Assembly (NCBI RefSeq): GCF_000226115.1
Contig: NC_016457.1
Coordinates: 3,162,001-3,226,000 of the forward strand
Source: Thermothielavioides terrestris NRRL 8126
Taxonomy: Eukaryota > Ascomycota > Sordariomycetes > Sordariales > Chaetomiaceae
Length of the DNA stretch: 64,000 nucleotides
Reading direction: 5' to 3'
This document shows, piece after piece, positions 25,010-38,525 of the stretch (position 1 is the stretch's first letter; each line of letters opens with the position of its first letter). The notes beneath the pieces are model-generated. The model made no database searches and was not told the DNA's origin. It saw only the letters and a program-made list of their open reading frames with translations. The position numbers were made by a program, and so were the translations under genes.

Positions 25010-25507
25010 TAGATTAGGGTAATAGACTACCTAGACATAGGGGACCTAGTTTTTCTGTTTTTCTATTTGTTTCAAAGCGTTGTATTCGTTGCCAAGGGAG
25101 GTCTAACCCTCTGATCATATATATTTAAGTGGGCTAAGCCCATCTTCTTTATCATTAAGCAAGACATCAAGCAGTTGTCAATATATATTCGTTGACACCA
25201 CGTTGGTAGTTCTCCTTCTTCTAGGAAGGCTGTTGAGCCTCTCCTTTTGTTGTTCTACCTCTATCTAGACGATAGGCATTCGAGCTATTGAGCTCTAACT
25301 ATATTCTCGTTGTCTTCTATCTTTTCTACTATATCCTATTAGACGTACCTAAGCTATATATCTTCCTCTTAGGAGACGTCCTTCCCACTACTTGATATGC
25401 ACTATCTTTATCCGTCTAAAGGGGCACTATATTCCTCTAGGAGCTATCTTACGTACCTAGTCCTAGATATAGTAGGGTAGATTAGTATAGAGGTTTATAT
25501 TATTTTA
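25010..25507 (+). repeat. E2 5' LTR
   Basis: Matches 37611-38108 and the LTRs of E1 and E3. It starts TAGATTAGGG. The end TATTTTA corresponds to CCACTTCA of the outer LTRs after CpA-to-TpA changes. Confidence 0.92.
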
Positions 25508-26279
25508 AATAGAGGCTTAATCGAGGAGGAGCTTAGCTCTATATCTAAATGGGATAGTATAGACTATAAAGTCTTCTAAGATTATAAAACTATACAATAC
25601 TATATTAATAGCTATACAACGACGATATAGCTAACCTATTAAGGCTCTAGTACACTGATATTAGCATCTCTAGGAGGTGTAGAAACCTATTGAGGTATAT
25701 ACGTTCTAGGGGTCTATTGAGACCTTGTCCTAGGAGACCTTCCTTTGCCTAGATAGTATAGAGCATTAAAAAGATATTCTATTATCCCTAATACTTCGAA
25801 GACCTATTAAAGCTTCGTTATTATCGATATAGTAGTTGTAAAATGCTAACCTAATCGAAAGACGACAGTTCTATCCTCCTAAGCAAAGATAGGGGTAGAA
25901 TTTTTATTGATTGTCATTTTCTTCTCTAGTCTAGCTAAACTAGTTATAAAAGCAGTTAAGTATAGTAGCTATTTATAAGCTTCTAAGCTTAGGGCTATAC
26001 CTTTATAATACTTAGCTTTTTCTAATAGTATATCTAGTACTGTTTTATATCGGATATAAAGTCTTAGCGTAGACATTTACTTTTCTTCTTAAGAGCTATA
26101 CTCTTACCGCTATTACGCTAGTTGAGTTTAGTATATTGGTTGCTAAAGGTATCTAGGTAATCTATAAGGAACCTATAGTTATCCTTTAGGGCCTTTAGAC
26201 TATATATTCCAAAGGAACCTAGCTACTTAAGAGGTTTTCTTCCTCTAGATAGACGTCGAAGGAGTCGATATTCCTATAG
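25508..26279 (+). other. E2 leader (primer-binding site region, no gene)
   Basis: Collinear with the other E-family leaders. The sequence after the LTR is AATAGAGGCTTAATCGAGG. No protein frame is supported before about 26280. Confidence 0.7.
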
Positions 26280-29200
26280 AAGTATATATATCAGTCTTTT
26301 TATAGTCTATTAATATAGTCGTTGCCTTTCTTAAAGACGATAGTTAAACGCCTAATAACTAGACTCTAGCGATATATATATATACTATCTATAGAAGCTC
26401 TAGGAATCCTATCGACCTCTATAACACTATTAATCTTAATACTAACCTCTAAGAGAGAGTCTAAAGATATATCTGTCTTATAGCCTTTCTAAAGTATATT
26501 AAGCAAAGAAGACCTAGCTAAAGCGGCGTAAATACCCCTTTTATCTTTGCTAAATACCTCTATTCTACCTATCTATATAGAGGTATCTATAGTAATACCT
26601 TCTAGTCTCTCCAAAGCTAAAGCTCTAAAAAAGATAACTAAGTATATTCTTACTACTATACTTAGCGTAACCTTCTTAACCTCGACGAAGGCTAGCCTTT
26701 AAGGCCGCTTCTCTAGTTAGAATGCTATACATTGGATCGAGACCTTCGAAAAGATATATAAAGCTTATTAGGTCACTAATAACAAGATTTGTATATACCT
26801 GTTTAAGCTTTAATATAACACTACGATCTAGCCTATTATCTGTTACTAGGAGAAAAAGGACTAAAAGACCTAGGCTACTTTTAAAGCTAAGTTTCTAAAG
26901 TGCTAGAAAGGCAACGATCCTAAGTAGTATAGTAATAGAGATTACCTTTATAATCTAATTAAAGAGAGATACTAGCTAGTTAGTAAGGTTATCTATAACT
27001 ACTTTAAGTTGATCGACTATATATACGCTATTACCTTTATCAAAGTTTATAAGGAGCTATAGTATATAATTGTTCTAACTATATAGTATATATTTGATTA
27101 ACGGATCTAGATAGCTTTTAAGGACTACTAGTATACTCTAAAGAAGGATAACAAAGACTCTATCTACACTGTAAAGTGGATAGACTTCCTCGAGTTCATT
27201 TAGGATACTCTTTAGAAGGGTTTTAATATAGGAGACCTCTTCCTTAAGACCTATAAGCGTAAGATCGATCTATAGAAGTACTACTCGCCTCTAGCTACGC
27301 CTACTGTTAAGACGACTCCTAAGTCGTAGGAGTAGGAAGAGGAGGAGCTAAAGAAAGCTCTTATATCTACGCCTATCGATATCAACGATCTAGCTAATTA
27401 GCTCTAGCGTCTATATATCTAGAAGCAGAAGATTACTAAGTAGTTTAAACGAAAGATCAAGGCCCTTCGTTTATATAGAATCGATCCTACTTTTAACGAG
27501 ATTAAGGTTCTCTAGACGTATTTCTAGCAATAGTAGAGTCGTTTATAGGAGAGATACATTAGCTTTGTTACTAGTCTATATATTAACAGTTGTTCTCCTA
27601 GCTATAGTAGACCTATAAGCTCTAGCTATTGCTACTATTATAGTAACTCTAACTATATAGTCCTTAAATATATAGAAGCTATAAAAGCTATAGCTATAGG
27701 TCTAATATATTGTAAAGGCATAGACTACTGCCTTGGCGATAGGAGTAAGAAGGGCTATATACTAGCTAAGACGATTACCTTTGTAAAAGTAGATATTGAC
27801 AATATATAAGAGGTTAGTAAAATTAGCTAGCTCGTTCTTATATATATAGCCTATTGTCTATAATATAACAATTATCCTATATACTAGGCGTACTATTGTA
27901 AGTATAAGCGTCTAAATAGTCGCCTATTCAAGCTAGATATATCTCTAGTACTGAATAAGCACTATCTCTAGTAGCCTAAGCTATATTAGAAGCCTACGAC
28001 TATCTAGACGACGATTAATCGTCTTATATACAAAGGGGAGCCTAAGCTTACCTCCGCCTTCTATTATATAGCGTCTAATCAGTTATTGTTTTATATAGTC
28101 CTATTAAAAGGAGGTTGTATCTTAACTTAGAAGGTTGTCCTACGACCTATGCTAAAGGCTAACGAATTCCACTAACTACCTCTTCCTCTCTCTAACTAGA
28201 CTAAGGGGGAAGCTAAGGAGGAAGCGAACAAAGAAGTAGAGACTATACTTTAAGGTATATCGCCTATAAAGCGTTGGTTTACTAAAGACGAAAGGGAAGA
28301 CGATATCTAGATAGGCGGTACTTCTATACCTCTAGTAGAGCCTCCTTATATAACTATCTTTAAAAACCTAGCTATAGCGAATTATATAAAGAAAGAGGAG
28401 CTATAGTCTAAGCCGCCTATACTAAAGGTTACTACGTTACCTCTATATATAAAGGATATAATCTATACTATAATAAAAGCGAAGACTAGTCTAACCTTTA
28501 ACGACTTAGTCTATATCTCGCCTAAGTATAAAGACGCTCTAATTATATACCTATAAGGCATTTCTACTAATATCAAAGTCATCGACTATAAGGGGTTCAA
28601 TGTTCCTAAGCCTAATGGACTAGCTACTATACTAAAAGATATAGAGATCTATATATAGGCTCTATATATCAATGTAAATACATTTAGTAGCCCTCGCTCT
28701 AGCTAGATAAAGACGGTTCCAACGATCTTCAGAGTCACTAAGGACGATATATAGGGTATCTATATAGAAAGCCTCTAAGAGCATTAGATTTATAAAGGTC
28801 TACCTAGAGACATTGACAATTATATCTATACTCTACTCTAAAAGTCTATCTTAACGCTTTCGATCTTATAGTATATAGAACTTAGCGCAATAATAAGAGT
28901 ATAGTTGTTTCCTACTCTATATATCTAGTTTAAGAAAGGTTATTATAATAAGTATCTCACTCTAATCAACTCTAGTTTAGAGTACAACTATATTTCGATA
29001 AGCATTGTCGAAAAATATACGCTACTATACTAGTCTACTAAGGTTATTTCGAAAGGTCTTTATAGCTTAGCACTGTTCTTTAGAGAGACCTAGGTCACTC
29101 TTTACCTAAGTAGAGTTGGTATTAACCTTCACTTCTTTATAACCAAGGACATTGCTAGTAGATATAAAGCAATTCTTAGTATACCGTTCGTCAAGGATAT

Positions 29201-32200
29201 TACTCTAACCTTCAATTACTATAATAGTAACCTAATTACTACTAATCTACTTATAGAGGAAAAGATAGTCTAGGTATATATCGTCTCTAAGAAGATTACC
29301 TAGTAGAATTGCCTACTATCTCTAATGTAACTAGCTATTTAGGAACAATTCTAAAGATTAACGAAAAGTCCTAAAAGAATCTTTAACTAGGTAGAGATAA
29401 AAGAAGGCGAAACTACCCTTGGTTTCTTTAACGATAATGTAGATAAAACGGTTTTTTATTTCATTTTATAGAAGTCCTATATACCGCTCTTTAATACTCT
29501 TTTTTATATTGTACATTCTTATTCTTTATCTTCTCTATCTAGATAAACGAAGATCGAATTGTTATCCTACTTAAAAGGGAAAAGGGGGACCCTAGTTGGA
29601 AACCCCTTTTCTAACTAGAGGCTAAAGTAGGGATTTGAATATAAGGTTAGATATACCTTAAAAATGTTTATACTTTAGAAGAATATTGTAAATAAGGTTC
29701 AACTAGTCGATTTGGCACTATTAGATAGCTCTATACTAGAGGGAGACCTATTATAGTAAGAAAAACGGCTTACAAAGGCTAAAGCAAAGATGTAGTTCAA
29801 GAAGGAATAGGACGATCTTATAGTCCCCCGTTTCTTAGATCTTAAGCTAGGCTCAAAGCTTATTAAAGAGCGCCTTTAAACGATACTTACTACTATAGAC
29901 AAGTTCCTTAATAAGCTAGAAAAGGAGATATTCACTAAGATCTTATAAAACTAGGAAGCTACATTTATATAGGATTTTACTAAGTATAGGCGTATCTATA
30001 AGGATATTGTCCTATCCTAGTATATTAAGACTATCCTATATAAGGCCTAGCAAAGTAAGTCTATTCTAATTCCAAAGCTATTAATATAGAAGGTTATTGA
30101 TCTATTTAGAGAGAGGCAGATATATAGGATTATCGAGTATAGCTATATAAACTACTGTAATAACTAGTTCTTTATTTTTAAAAAGGACAGTAGATTATAG
30201 CTTATCAATAATACTTAAAAGGCTAATGCTATAACGATCTACAACGCTTTCGTTCTACCTACTATAGAGGAATTTAGTAAAGACTTTAATAGCTATAAGC
30301 TAATATCTCTCTTAGATCTCTTCTCTAGTTACAACTAGGTCAATCTCAATGAGCAAAGCTACAATTTAACAACCTTTTCAATATCGATTAGTCTCTTCTA
30401 TATATATATACTACTAATAGAAGGTATAAATTCTATTGCCCAATTCTAGTAGGCTATAACAATAATCTTTAGTAACCTTATCCCAAATGTCTATCAAGTC
30501 TACCTAGACGACATTATAATCAAAGGTCTTTAATCTAATTATAATAGCTATCAAGATAAAGAGGGACATTGTAAATTTGTTATTAAGCATCTTAAGAATA
30601 TTAATATAGTATTGCTAAACGTAGAGCTAGTAGATATAACTATCGCTATAGTAAAGTTGAAATAGGCATAGCCAAAAGTAGTCCTACTTAGTTATCTTTA
30701 TATACCTAATAGGCGCCTTTCTAAAGAAGCGAAGGTGATTAAAATAAAGGAGTAGAAGACCTATTCTAATATTAAAGAGGTATATACCTTTGTTAAAATA
30801 GTTGGATACTACTAGATCTAAATCAAAGGCTTTATAATTATTGTAATTCCTCTTTATACTCTAATAAAGAAGGATACTAAGTAGACTTAGAGGCCTACTA
30901 AACAAAAGGCGATAGACAAGCTAAAAGAGAAAATCACTATTACTCTAGTCCTTATAACGCTCGTTTATAGCGATCTATAGTATAGTATAATTTTCCTAGT
31001 TTATAATACTAGTATCCTCAGCTAGGGAGATATACTTAAATAGGTTGGTCCCAATAGTAAAAGACACCTATATAGGTTTAAAAGTAGTATCTAGTCAAAG
31101 ATAAAGAAGCAGTATAATACTATAAAGAGGGAGCTAAGGGGGCTACTCTTCCTCCTAAAGCGTTTTCGCTACTACCTTTTTAGTATATATTTCACTATAG
31201 AGACTAATACTCTAGTTCTAGTCCATTAGCTCAATAGTGCTACGAACAATGTTCTAAGTACTCTTATAATACGCTAGATTGCCTAGATCTGCCTATTCGA
31301 CTTCGAGGTCAAGTATATCCTAGGTCCTAAGAACATTGTAGCCGACGTATTGTCCTATAAGCCGCCTAGGCCCTCTAACTATATAGAGAAGGAGTTGGAG
31401 AAGGATATCAACAACTAGGTTAACGCCTAAATCTTTATTAACTATATAGACGAAGAGACTTTATATCTAGAGGAGAAACTAGAGCCTATCCGCCTTTAGG
31501 ATAGTTACTCTTAACGGTCCTAGGACATTGTCTACTTCCTATCAACGATAGAAGCTTTACCTAGCTATAGTCTATACTAGAAGTAACGTTAGTTTAAAAG
31601 GAAAGCATTGAAATACTTTGTCGAAGATTGTTACCTTTTCCTCTAAAGTATAAATTATATATAGTGTTATAGGTATATTGTTAATACCCTTAAGGAAAGG
31701 CGTTTAATCTTTGACCAATGTTACAATAAGGTTGGCTATTATAGGAGGGAGCTAATATACTAATAGGTAACGAACTACTATTACTAGTGTAGTATATACG
31801 AAGATATAGCGAATTAGATTTAGACTTATACCTTATATTAAGTATATAATACCTAGAAATTCAAAGAAGTAGTAAGTTAGATAGCGCCTTTGCCTTTTCC
31901 TTTTACTAAATAGCACTTCGATATCTAATATATACCATCTAGCTATAGGGAGAAGAAGTATTTCCTTATTAAGGTTTATAACGATCTTACAAGATACGTC
32001 GAGGCTAAGATTCTACTAAATAAGTCCTCTAAGTCTATTAAGTCCTTTATCTTATAGTATATCCTTTATTGCTAGGGTTACTCTATAGTTGTAGTTGTCG
32101 ATAGAGGCTCTAAGTTCAAAGGCGAAGTTAAGGAGATCCTTTGTAAGTTAGGTATTAAGAGAGTTATTATCTCGCTATACAATTTGTATATAAACGGTAT

Positions 32201-33338
32201 AAATAAGGCTAGCTATATCCTAATTACTACTTTACTTATAAAGATGACTAATAGTATAGGAAAGAGGTAGAGGGAGCTCCTTCTATATATCTTATATATA
32301 GATTGTACAACCGTTAGAGGCTCTTATAGGATATCTCCCTTCTTTCTTACCTATAATTATAAGCCTATTAGTCTAGTTGAGTTTAATGTTCTTATATAGC
32401 GAATTCTTACCTAGGACTCTATCTATACTTAGTCGAAGGGAGAAGATTCTATAAAGGTCTATACAAAGCTCATTGCCCTCTATACCTATATCCTCTAGGA
32501 AGTAGAGTATAATTATAAGATTGCTACTAAACAGGTTGCTATAGCCTATAAAAAGATAGCTAAATACTATAATAAGGCTTATAAACGTAAATTTCGCCTT
32601 AAAAATATAGTTGTATCTATCGATAATCTCGTCCTTATCTACAACAATATATACTAGCTAGATATAAGCTTAGTTTAAAAGTTAGAGTATCGCTAGTTTA
32701 GCCTATTCTATATTCAGATAATCAAAGACTAAGATATTTATTTCCTAGAGACTTTAGACAATATACCTATTTAGACGCTATATCCTTTAAACTATATAAA
32801 GAAATTCTTTAAGCTAGATAACGTCTAGCTAGAAGTAGATAGACCAACCTTGTTCTATTATAGAGAGGAGTACTATAATAGTAAGTATTACAACGAGGTT
32901 AGCGATAAGGATTATAGTGATAGAGAGCAAGATTCTTTAAATATATATTACTCAACGTCTACCAACGATAGTGAAAGGGAATATAGCGTCGCTAATAGCA
33001 CTAGCCTCAACTAGGTAGAAGGGGACTATACCTACGTTTTCACTAGCCTAGATAGCTATACTAATCACCTAAGTAGGCTTCCTTATAATAGCGTTGTAGT
33101 TCTAGATTATAACGAGGTCTATAATATAAGTGATTACAACGATAAGACGCTAAGAGAGGACGGTATAGAGGACGGTACAATTGTAGTTGAAGAGGAGGTC
33201 CTCGAAGAAGAAACTCCTAGTCGTACTATAGCGCCTTAGGCTAATAGAACTCGCTCGACTACGAAGAGGGTAAGGAAGGAGCGACCTTGTTAGAAGCTTA
33301 TTGTTGAAATCCCCTATAGAAAGCTACCTAGTTTTTAA
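26280..33338 (+). pseudogene. E-family gag-pol polyprotein, copy E2
   Basis: Gag, protease, RT and integrase all read in one frame, so this family encodes a fused gag-pol of about 2350 codons. The gag zinc knuckle near 27625 reads CYYYSNSNYIVLKY, a CX2CX4HX4C pattern with three ligands changed to Tyr by RIP. The protease near 28962 reads LINSSLEYNYIS (LIDSG before RIP; E3 keeps the Asp). RT has SLLDLFSSYNQ near 30310 and YLDD at 30501-30512 (written here as codons tac cta gac gac). RNase H lies near 31190-31350. Integrase follows with FDIQYIPSS near 31918 and VVDRGSKFKGE near 32095. An acidic, Ser/Asn/Tyr-rich tail ends at TAA 33336-33338. The gene-free gap to the antisense ORF holds nothing recognisable. 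Confidence 0.93.
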
Positions 33339-33621
33339 TACTAGCCCTCTAGCTATATAGAGACGTACATTCTAGAAGGGGGGAAAGGCGTAGAAGCTAT
33401 TGTCTTTAATAGTTTTATTAGCGTTTAGTTGTATTTCCTTCTTAATACCTATTGTTATATTAGCCTCTTACTCGCTAATGATATCTCTATTAGCTATATC
33501 TTACTTAGTCTTTGTCTATCCACTGTCCTTCGTTCGTTTTTAGCCCTTAGGACCTTATTCTTTTTCGCTAGTACCTAAGTTTTCTTTCTAAAGGGTGACT
33601 CTACTTTTAGGAGCTTTATAG

Positions 33622-34911
33622 TCATTTATACCTTTTTCTTTTCACTTTTACCCTCTAGATAAATAGTTTCTATTGTATAGGATTGAGTTTCTTAGAGCCA
33701 AAGCCAAGGCTAAGAAAAATCTACAATTAGGGTATATAGTCTCTTAATCTACTGTCTATAGGCCAAGCTCCTAGACTATATCCTACCCTCTACCTATCCT
33801 TATTCATTGTCTCTATCCCTTAGTGGTATAAACTTTTACGATTAGCCTAGTACTACGCTATCTACTCTTTAATAGTATTTTCTAATAAGATAAACTACTC
33901 TTAGCCTATTTCTTCTAAGTATAGCTTCAACCTAGGATCATTCTTTAGATTATATAGGAGATAGCTCTACGAGATTAAGTCTTAAGCTAGGTACTTCTAA
34001 TCATTCCTATAGATATAAGTCTAGGTATATTCCTTCTCTAACTAAATACAATTAATATACTTATTAGTAAAGAGAGGAGTAAGAGAAGTGTAGCTATTAA
34101 AAGGCTAGATTATATAGATATCCCTATCTTTATTAAAAGGAGTTGTCGAACGTTAGTACAATAGTTTATAGCTTTAGTAAAGAACTTTGTTACTATAGGA
34201 GTATTAGTCTTCCTCTGCTTAGAGGGCGAATATAAAAGGGAAGTATAGCATTTATTTACGACCCTATATCTAGATTAAAAGCGTTGACGCTTAGTTTAGA
34301 TATATAGTAAGATAGTATATCCAACGCCTAAGTGGTCCACTATTGTAGTGCTCTACAAACATTGGACAAAGGACCAAGGTATTATAGCGCTATTCGACTA
34401 TGTTAACCAACCTATCGTCGATATAAACTAATCGCTATATCCTATACTGATCTTGCTAATTGCTTAGTAGGACCTACTAGATATATAGCAATCTAACGTT
34501 TAGTTAGTAGATCTTAATTATACTATAGATAACCTTATATTCGACTAAGATTATAGTATACTCGTTAGTATAGCGCTTATCTTTCAGTATTAGCAGATCC
34601 CTTATCTTGCTTTAGACTACCTAGACGTACTTCTAAGCTACGAAGATCGTTGTTTTCGGTACTAGCATAACCTTATATTCGACTAAGATTATAGTATACT
34701 CGTTAGTATAGCGCTTATCTTTCAGTATTAGCAGATCCCTTATCTTGCTTTAGACTACCTAGACGTACTTCTAAGCTACGAAGATCGTTGTTTTTAGTAC
34801 TAGCGAAAGATTGATCTAGCGATTTATAATCTTATATAATAGTAGCCTCTAGTTGCTCGCTTTATCGGTGATTTCCTACAACGTATTATAGGTATACTAG
34901 CTACTTAGCAT
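33622..34911 (-). pseudogene. E-family antisense ORF, copy E2 (429 codons with duplication)
   Basis: Minus-strand frame from ATG (complement of 34909-34911) to TGA (complement of 33622-33624), 1290 bp. That is exactly 138 bp (46 codons) more than the 1152-bp copies in E0, E1 and E3, and the excess is the tandem duplication at 34529-34804. Internal stops are TAG/TAA. Product unknown, as for the other copies. It faces the end of pol and is divergent from ORF3. Confidence 0.7.
34529..34804. repeat. 138-bp tandem duplication inside the antisense ORF
   Basis: 34529-34666 and 34667-34804 are nearly identical, both spanning AACCTTATATTCGACTAAG to GTACTAGC; the visible difference is CGG versus TAG near the ends. 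E0, E1 and E3 have a single copy. The period is a multiple of three, so the frame is kept. Confidence 0.95.
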
Positions 34912-35377
34912 TATAGTTTCTAGGTTGCGAATTTATATATAGGAGCTATATACAAATTCGAAAGGGAAGTAAAAGACCTAACTAAGAACCTAATCCGCCT
35001 AGAGAGAGGAGGGTACTAGAATAAAGTAGTAAGAAGGTTAAAGGAAGAAAATAGTTCTAGGATAGTAAGGAGGAGAGGAAGGCCTTAAGAATTTAGGGGG
35101 CGAATACTCATTTCTAGCTAATAAGTAGATACTATAAGCCTTATTCGTTTTCTTTCGCCTAGTTTAGAAAACAGCTAAGTAGCCCTTCTACCTTCGAAGG
35201 CTTGTCTACCCCTTTTTCTCGATCCTCCCGCTAGTTCTCTTATAATCGACTATTTCTTCTACTTTGCCTACTGTACCTTGATTTTTCTTACGATCGCTTT
35301 AATTGGTCTAGATCTTTCTGTCTAGAGAGCGACTTTTCTTATAAGCTAATTTTTTATATACTATTGCGAATATCGCT
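34912..35377. promoter_or_regulatory. Shared intergenic region, antisense ORF / ORF3 (E2)
   Basis: About 466 bp between two divergent genes, collinear in E0 and E3 and missing from E1. It is the likely promoter region for one or both genes. Stretches such as GAAAGGGAAGTAAAAG near 34960 resemble the polypurine tract before the 3' LTR. No clear core promoter motif survives RIP. Confidence 0.5.
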
Positions 35378-37618
35378 ATAGGTCGTCGTAGGATTCCCAA
35401 TTTTATAGGGCTTATATAATCTTAGGCCAATATAACCGTTGCCCTAGGATGGAAGTAGCCGCTTAGAGAGCTTAAGTTTTATATACTACAAGGTTTACAG
35501 AGGCTTGCTAGCAATGGCGATTAGGTATAGTATTATATCTCCCTTATATAGCAAGAGCTAGGCCTAAAGATACTAGGCCACCTAGGTAAGGCTAGCCCTA
35601 AGCTTTTCCTATTTTCGTAGACTCTAAAGAAGTACCTATAAGATATAATCAACCAACGACCTAACTAGATTCAGAGCCTTTGGCTTAGCGTAAACCCTAA
35701 GATCGTAAGCTACCTGTTCCTAGGCTAGCTAGAGGGAAGGTCCCTAACAGATCGGTTTTTCGATATCTATTTTATAGATATAGATATCTTGCTCTTTAAT
35801 ATAGAAGGTATATTACTTAGTAAAGAATAGCTAGATTATAAGACGATCTTAGACGTTATATAGTTTTTCTTTTGCCTTTATAAAGACTATCTCTAGTTCT
35901 ACCTACAACCTGTCTTAGACTATAGTCCTATACCAAAGGAGTTCCACTAGTCTAACCAGAGGGCTATTACTAATAATTATCGTTTCTAGGTTTTCCTTTG
36001 CTTTGTCGATAGAAGGTATTAGGCAGTTACGATCTTCAATTAAGTTGGAGGCTAGCTCTACTACTTCGACTCTCTATTTAAGAGCTTAGAGATATATATT
36101 GATATTTTGTTAGAGGTCTAGATCGCCTTTCAGTCCGTCTATAGATTCCTTTAGATATAGCTATATAAGGAGGTTATTGTCTACTACCTTTGGCAAAGTT
36201 TAGGATAGGAGTATAGATAGTTCGCCCTTAAGTTTATATAGGCCTTTCTTTAAGAACTCTAGCCCTACCTTCTAGACAGATAGACGTAGTTCAAGCTACC
36301 CTAGCTTTAGCTATACTAGGGAGATAGTAAGATAATTGTATAGTAGTGTATATTACATTTATAGTTAGGAACTTACAAGCTAGCTCTTAGTATCTTTAGG
36401 GATTGTCTACTTTATACTAAAGTAGTCCCTTCGCTACTATAGGATAATTATAAGATATATAAGCTCTCTCTAGACCTACTATCTCTAACTAAAGAGCCTA
36501 TATAGCTTATAGTCTTAGAGTATAATAAAGATAAGATGATCAAAGTCCTCTAAGCCAATGATATATTTATATCCAATGTCCCTAAATTCAATAACTTACC
36601 TATATATCTCTATAACCACTTCAGTGATATAGAACTTAGGATCCTAGCTATATACTTAGTGGCGTTTAGGGAAGCCTAGCTCCCTAACTAGAGTAAGAAA
36701 GGAGTAATCGCTACTATCTAAATCATCCTTATACTCTAGTTAAAGAAGGATATAATGTACTAGGTATACTACTATAGGGTTATAGAACTTCTGCTAAATA
36801 GACAGTTTAGTAGTATACTACCCTTATAAGACCCTATAGACGACCTTAGACGATAGCTATAGGGTATATTTCTAGTATCTAGCACTGTTCTATCCCTCTA
36901 ACTAGAGGATTAGCTAGTTGCTTTAGGTCTACTAGCAGTATTTACAGAGGATCTTAACAATATATCGACCTAGTGAGATATCGAAACTAAGATTATAGAG
37001 ATTATTACGCTAAAAGTAACTATAATATAAAGGCTTATCGATATCTCTATAGACAAGATAGACTAGGAGCACCTCTTTAGGAGTAAGCTAGTTAAGAACC
37101 TTGGGGCATTGGTATAAGTAGCCTTTAAGAAGATAGTACTCGATCTCTACCTCTAAGAAGAGGAGACGCTTATCTATACGCTTATAAGGAGGCTAGACTA
37201 CCTTAAGATACTTTATACTCTAGTATAGAAGTATCTTTAGGTATAAGGATTATCTATATTATCTAGCTAAACGTCACCCTCAGTATAGCACTATAGTAAA
37301 CGCCTTTGCAAGGAGCCTATAAAGCCTAGACGTCTACTTCACCTACTACTATACGACCTATACAACTATACCTTCGCCTATAAGTATAAGTATCTAGTAT
37401 AGTAGCAAGGCTAGGACGTATATATCAAGGAGGTAGAAGAGTATAAGAGATAGTATAATCAACTACTATACCTAGCTAGACCTTTGTAAGCCGAGAGAGC
37501 TATATATAGAGAGTAGCTTAAGGAGTAGCAACAATAAGAGGCGTATACTAAAGAGCTTTTAAGGTATAAGCTTGCCTATAGGAGTGTATAGTAAGCTTAA
37601 AAAGGAAGTATAGATTAG
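35378..37618 (+). pseudogene. ORF3, putative Ulp1/SENP-like cysteine protease with C-terminal coiled coil, copy E2
   Basis: A sense-strand gene downstream of pol: 746 codons from ATA (probable former ATG, at the same place in E0, E2 and E3) to TAG 37616-37618, which lies inside the 3' LTR. E3 has exactly the same length. About residues 150-165 read LSKEQLDYKTILDVIQFFF, matching the WLND-type opening of C48 (Ulp1) proteases if the RIP stop was Trp. About 60 residues on, VDRRYQAVTIF (HW restored; His intact in E3) and LYYFDSL match the catalytic His-Trp and Asp region. A clear Gln/Asp-Cys-Gly box is not evident, so activity is uncertain. The last ~100 residues are Gln/Glu/Lys/Arg-rich, probably coiled coil. 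It could also be a capsid or envelope accessory protein with only chance resemblance. Confidence 0.5.
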
Positions 37619-38108
37619 GATAATAGACTACCTAGATATAGAGGACCTAGTTTTTCTATTTTTCTATTTGTTTTAAAGTATTATATTCGTTGCTAAAGGA
37701 GGTTTAACCCTCTAATTATATATATTTAAGTAGGCTAAGCCTATCTTCTTTATTATTAAATAAGACATTAAACAGTTATCAATATACGTTCGTTGACACT
37801 ATATTGGTAGTTCTCCTTCTTCTAGGAAGGCTATTGAGCCTCTCCTTTTATTGTCCTACCTCTATCTAGACGATAGGCATTTGAGCTATTGAGCTCTAAC
37901 TGTATTCTCATTGTCTTCTATCTTTTCTACTATATCCTACTAGATGTACCTAAGCTATATATCTTCCTCTTAGGAGACGTCCTTCCTACTACTCGATACG
38001 TACTATCTTCATCTATCTAGAGGGGTACTATATTCCTCTAGGAGCTATCTTACGCGCCTAGTCCTAGGTGTAGTGGGGTAGGTTGATGTAGAGGTTTGCA
38101 CCATTTCA
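37611..38108 (+). repeat. E2 3' LTR
   Basis: Preceded by the purine-rich AAAAAGGAAG, starts TAGATTAGGA, ends CACCATTTCA. CTAA target copy follows at 38109-38112. Confidence 0.92.
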
Positions 38109-38525
38109 CTAATTAGGAAGATAATCTGCCTAGCTAAATAAAAGGAAGAAGAAAGAAAGCTTATATACGAGAAGGTCGCTTAGCTAAAGTAAATAAATTA
38201 GCTAAATACTATCTACTAGTTATAGCTATTACTAAAGCCGAAATAGTATATAGATCTTAAGAATTACCTACTAGGAGACCTTTTCCTAGAAGCTAAACAC
38301 GATTATCTATATAGCTATAAGATTAAGCAATCCTAGGAGGAGGTTAGCTATTACAACAAATAAGTCAAAGGCAATTAGATCCTTAATAGTATATAAGTAT
38401 ATGTCTATAAGCTTAATAAAATAGGGCACCTCGTCAAATATAAGGCGAGACTTGTTGTTTATAGCAATTAATAATAGAAGACCTTAGTAGAAAAGAACTA
38501 TATAGCAACGCTAGCTATACGATTG
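38109..38525 (+). pseudogene. Copia-2 RT, N-terminal fragment
   Basis: Continues the Copia-2 frame across E2. The first part is a charged linker. Then VYVYKLNKIGHLVKYKARLV near 38395-38455 is the typical start of copia RT, followed by NYIATLAIRL (conserved YAATLA region). It is cut at 38525 by the LTR at 38526. In-frame stops are TAG/TAA. Confidence 0.88.

Larger units (their letters stand above)
25010..38108 (+). mobile_element. Ty3/gypsy E-family copy E2, complete, 13.1 kb
   Basis: Complete element with 498-bp LTRs (25010-25507 and 37611-38108) and 4-bp target duplications CTAA (25006-25009 and 38109-38112). Removing it with one CTAA rejoins Copia-2 in frame just before RT. Order: leader, gag-pol (plus), antisense ORF (minus), shared intergenic region, ORF3 (plus), 3' LTR. 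It is about 2.6 kb longer than E1 because it keeps ORF3. RIP is heavy throughout. Confidence 0.95.
20560..38525 (+). mobile_element. Ty1/copia element Copia-2, interrupted, 3'-truncated
   Basis: Gag, protease, integrase and the first part of RT read in order on the plus strand, in three blocks: 20989-22920, 23174-25009 and 38109-38525. The gaps are a solo LTR and the complete gypsy copy E2. Removing each insert plus one target copy keeps the frame. The element is cut inside RT at 38525 by the Gypsy-4 5' LTR, so its remaining RT, RNase H and 3' LTR should lie beyond Gypsy-4, outside the window. Confidence 0.88.
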
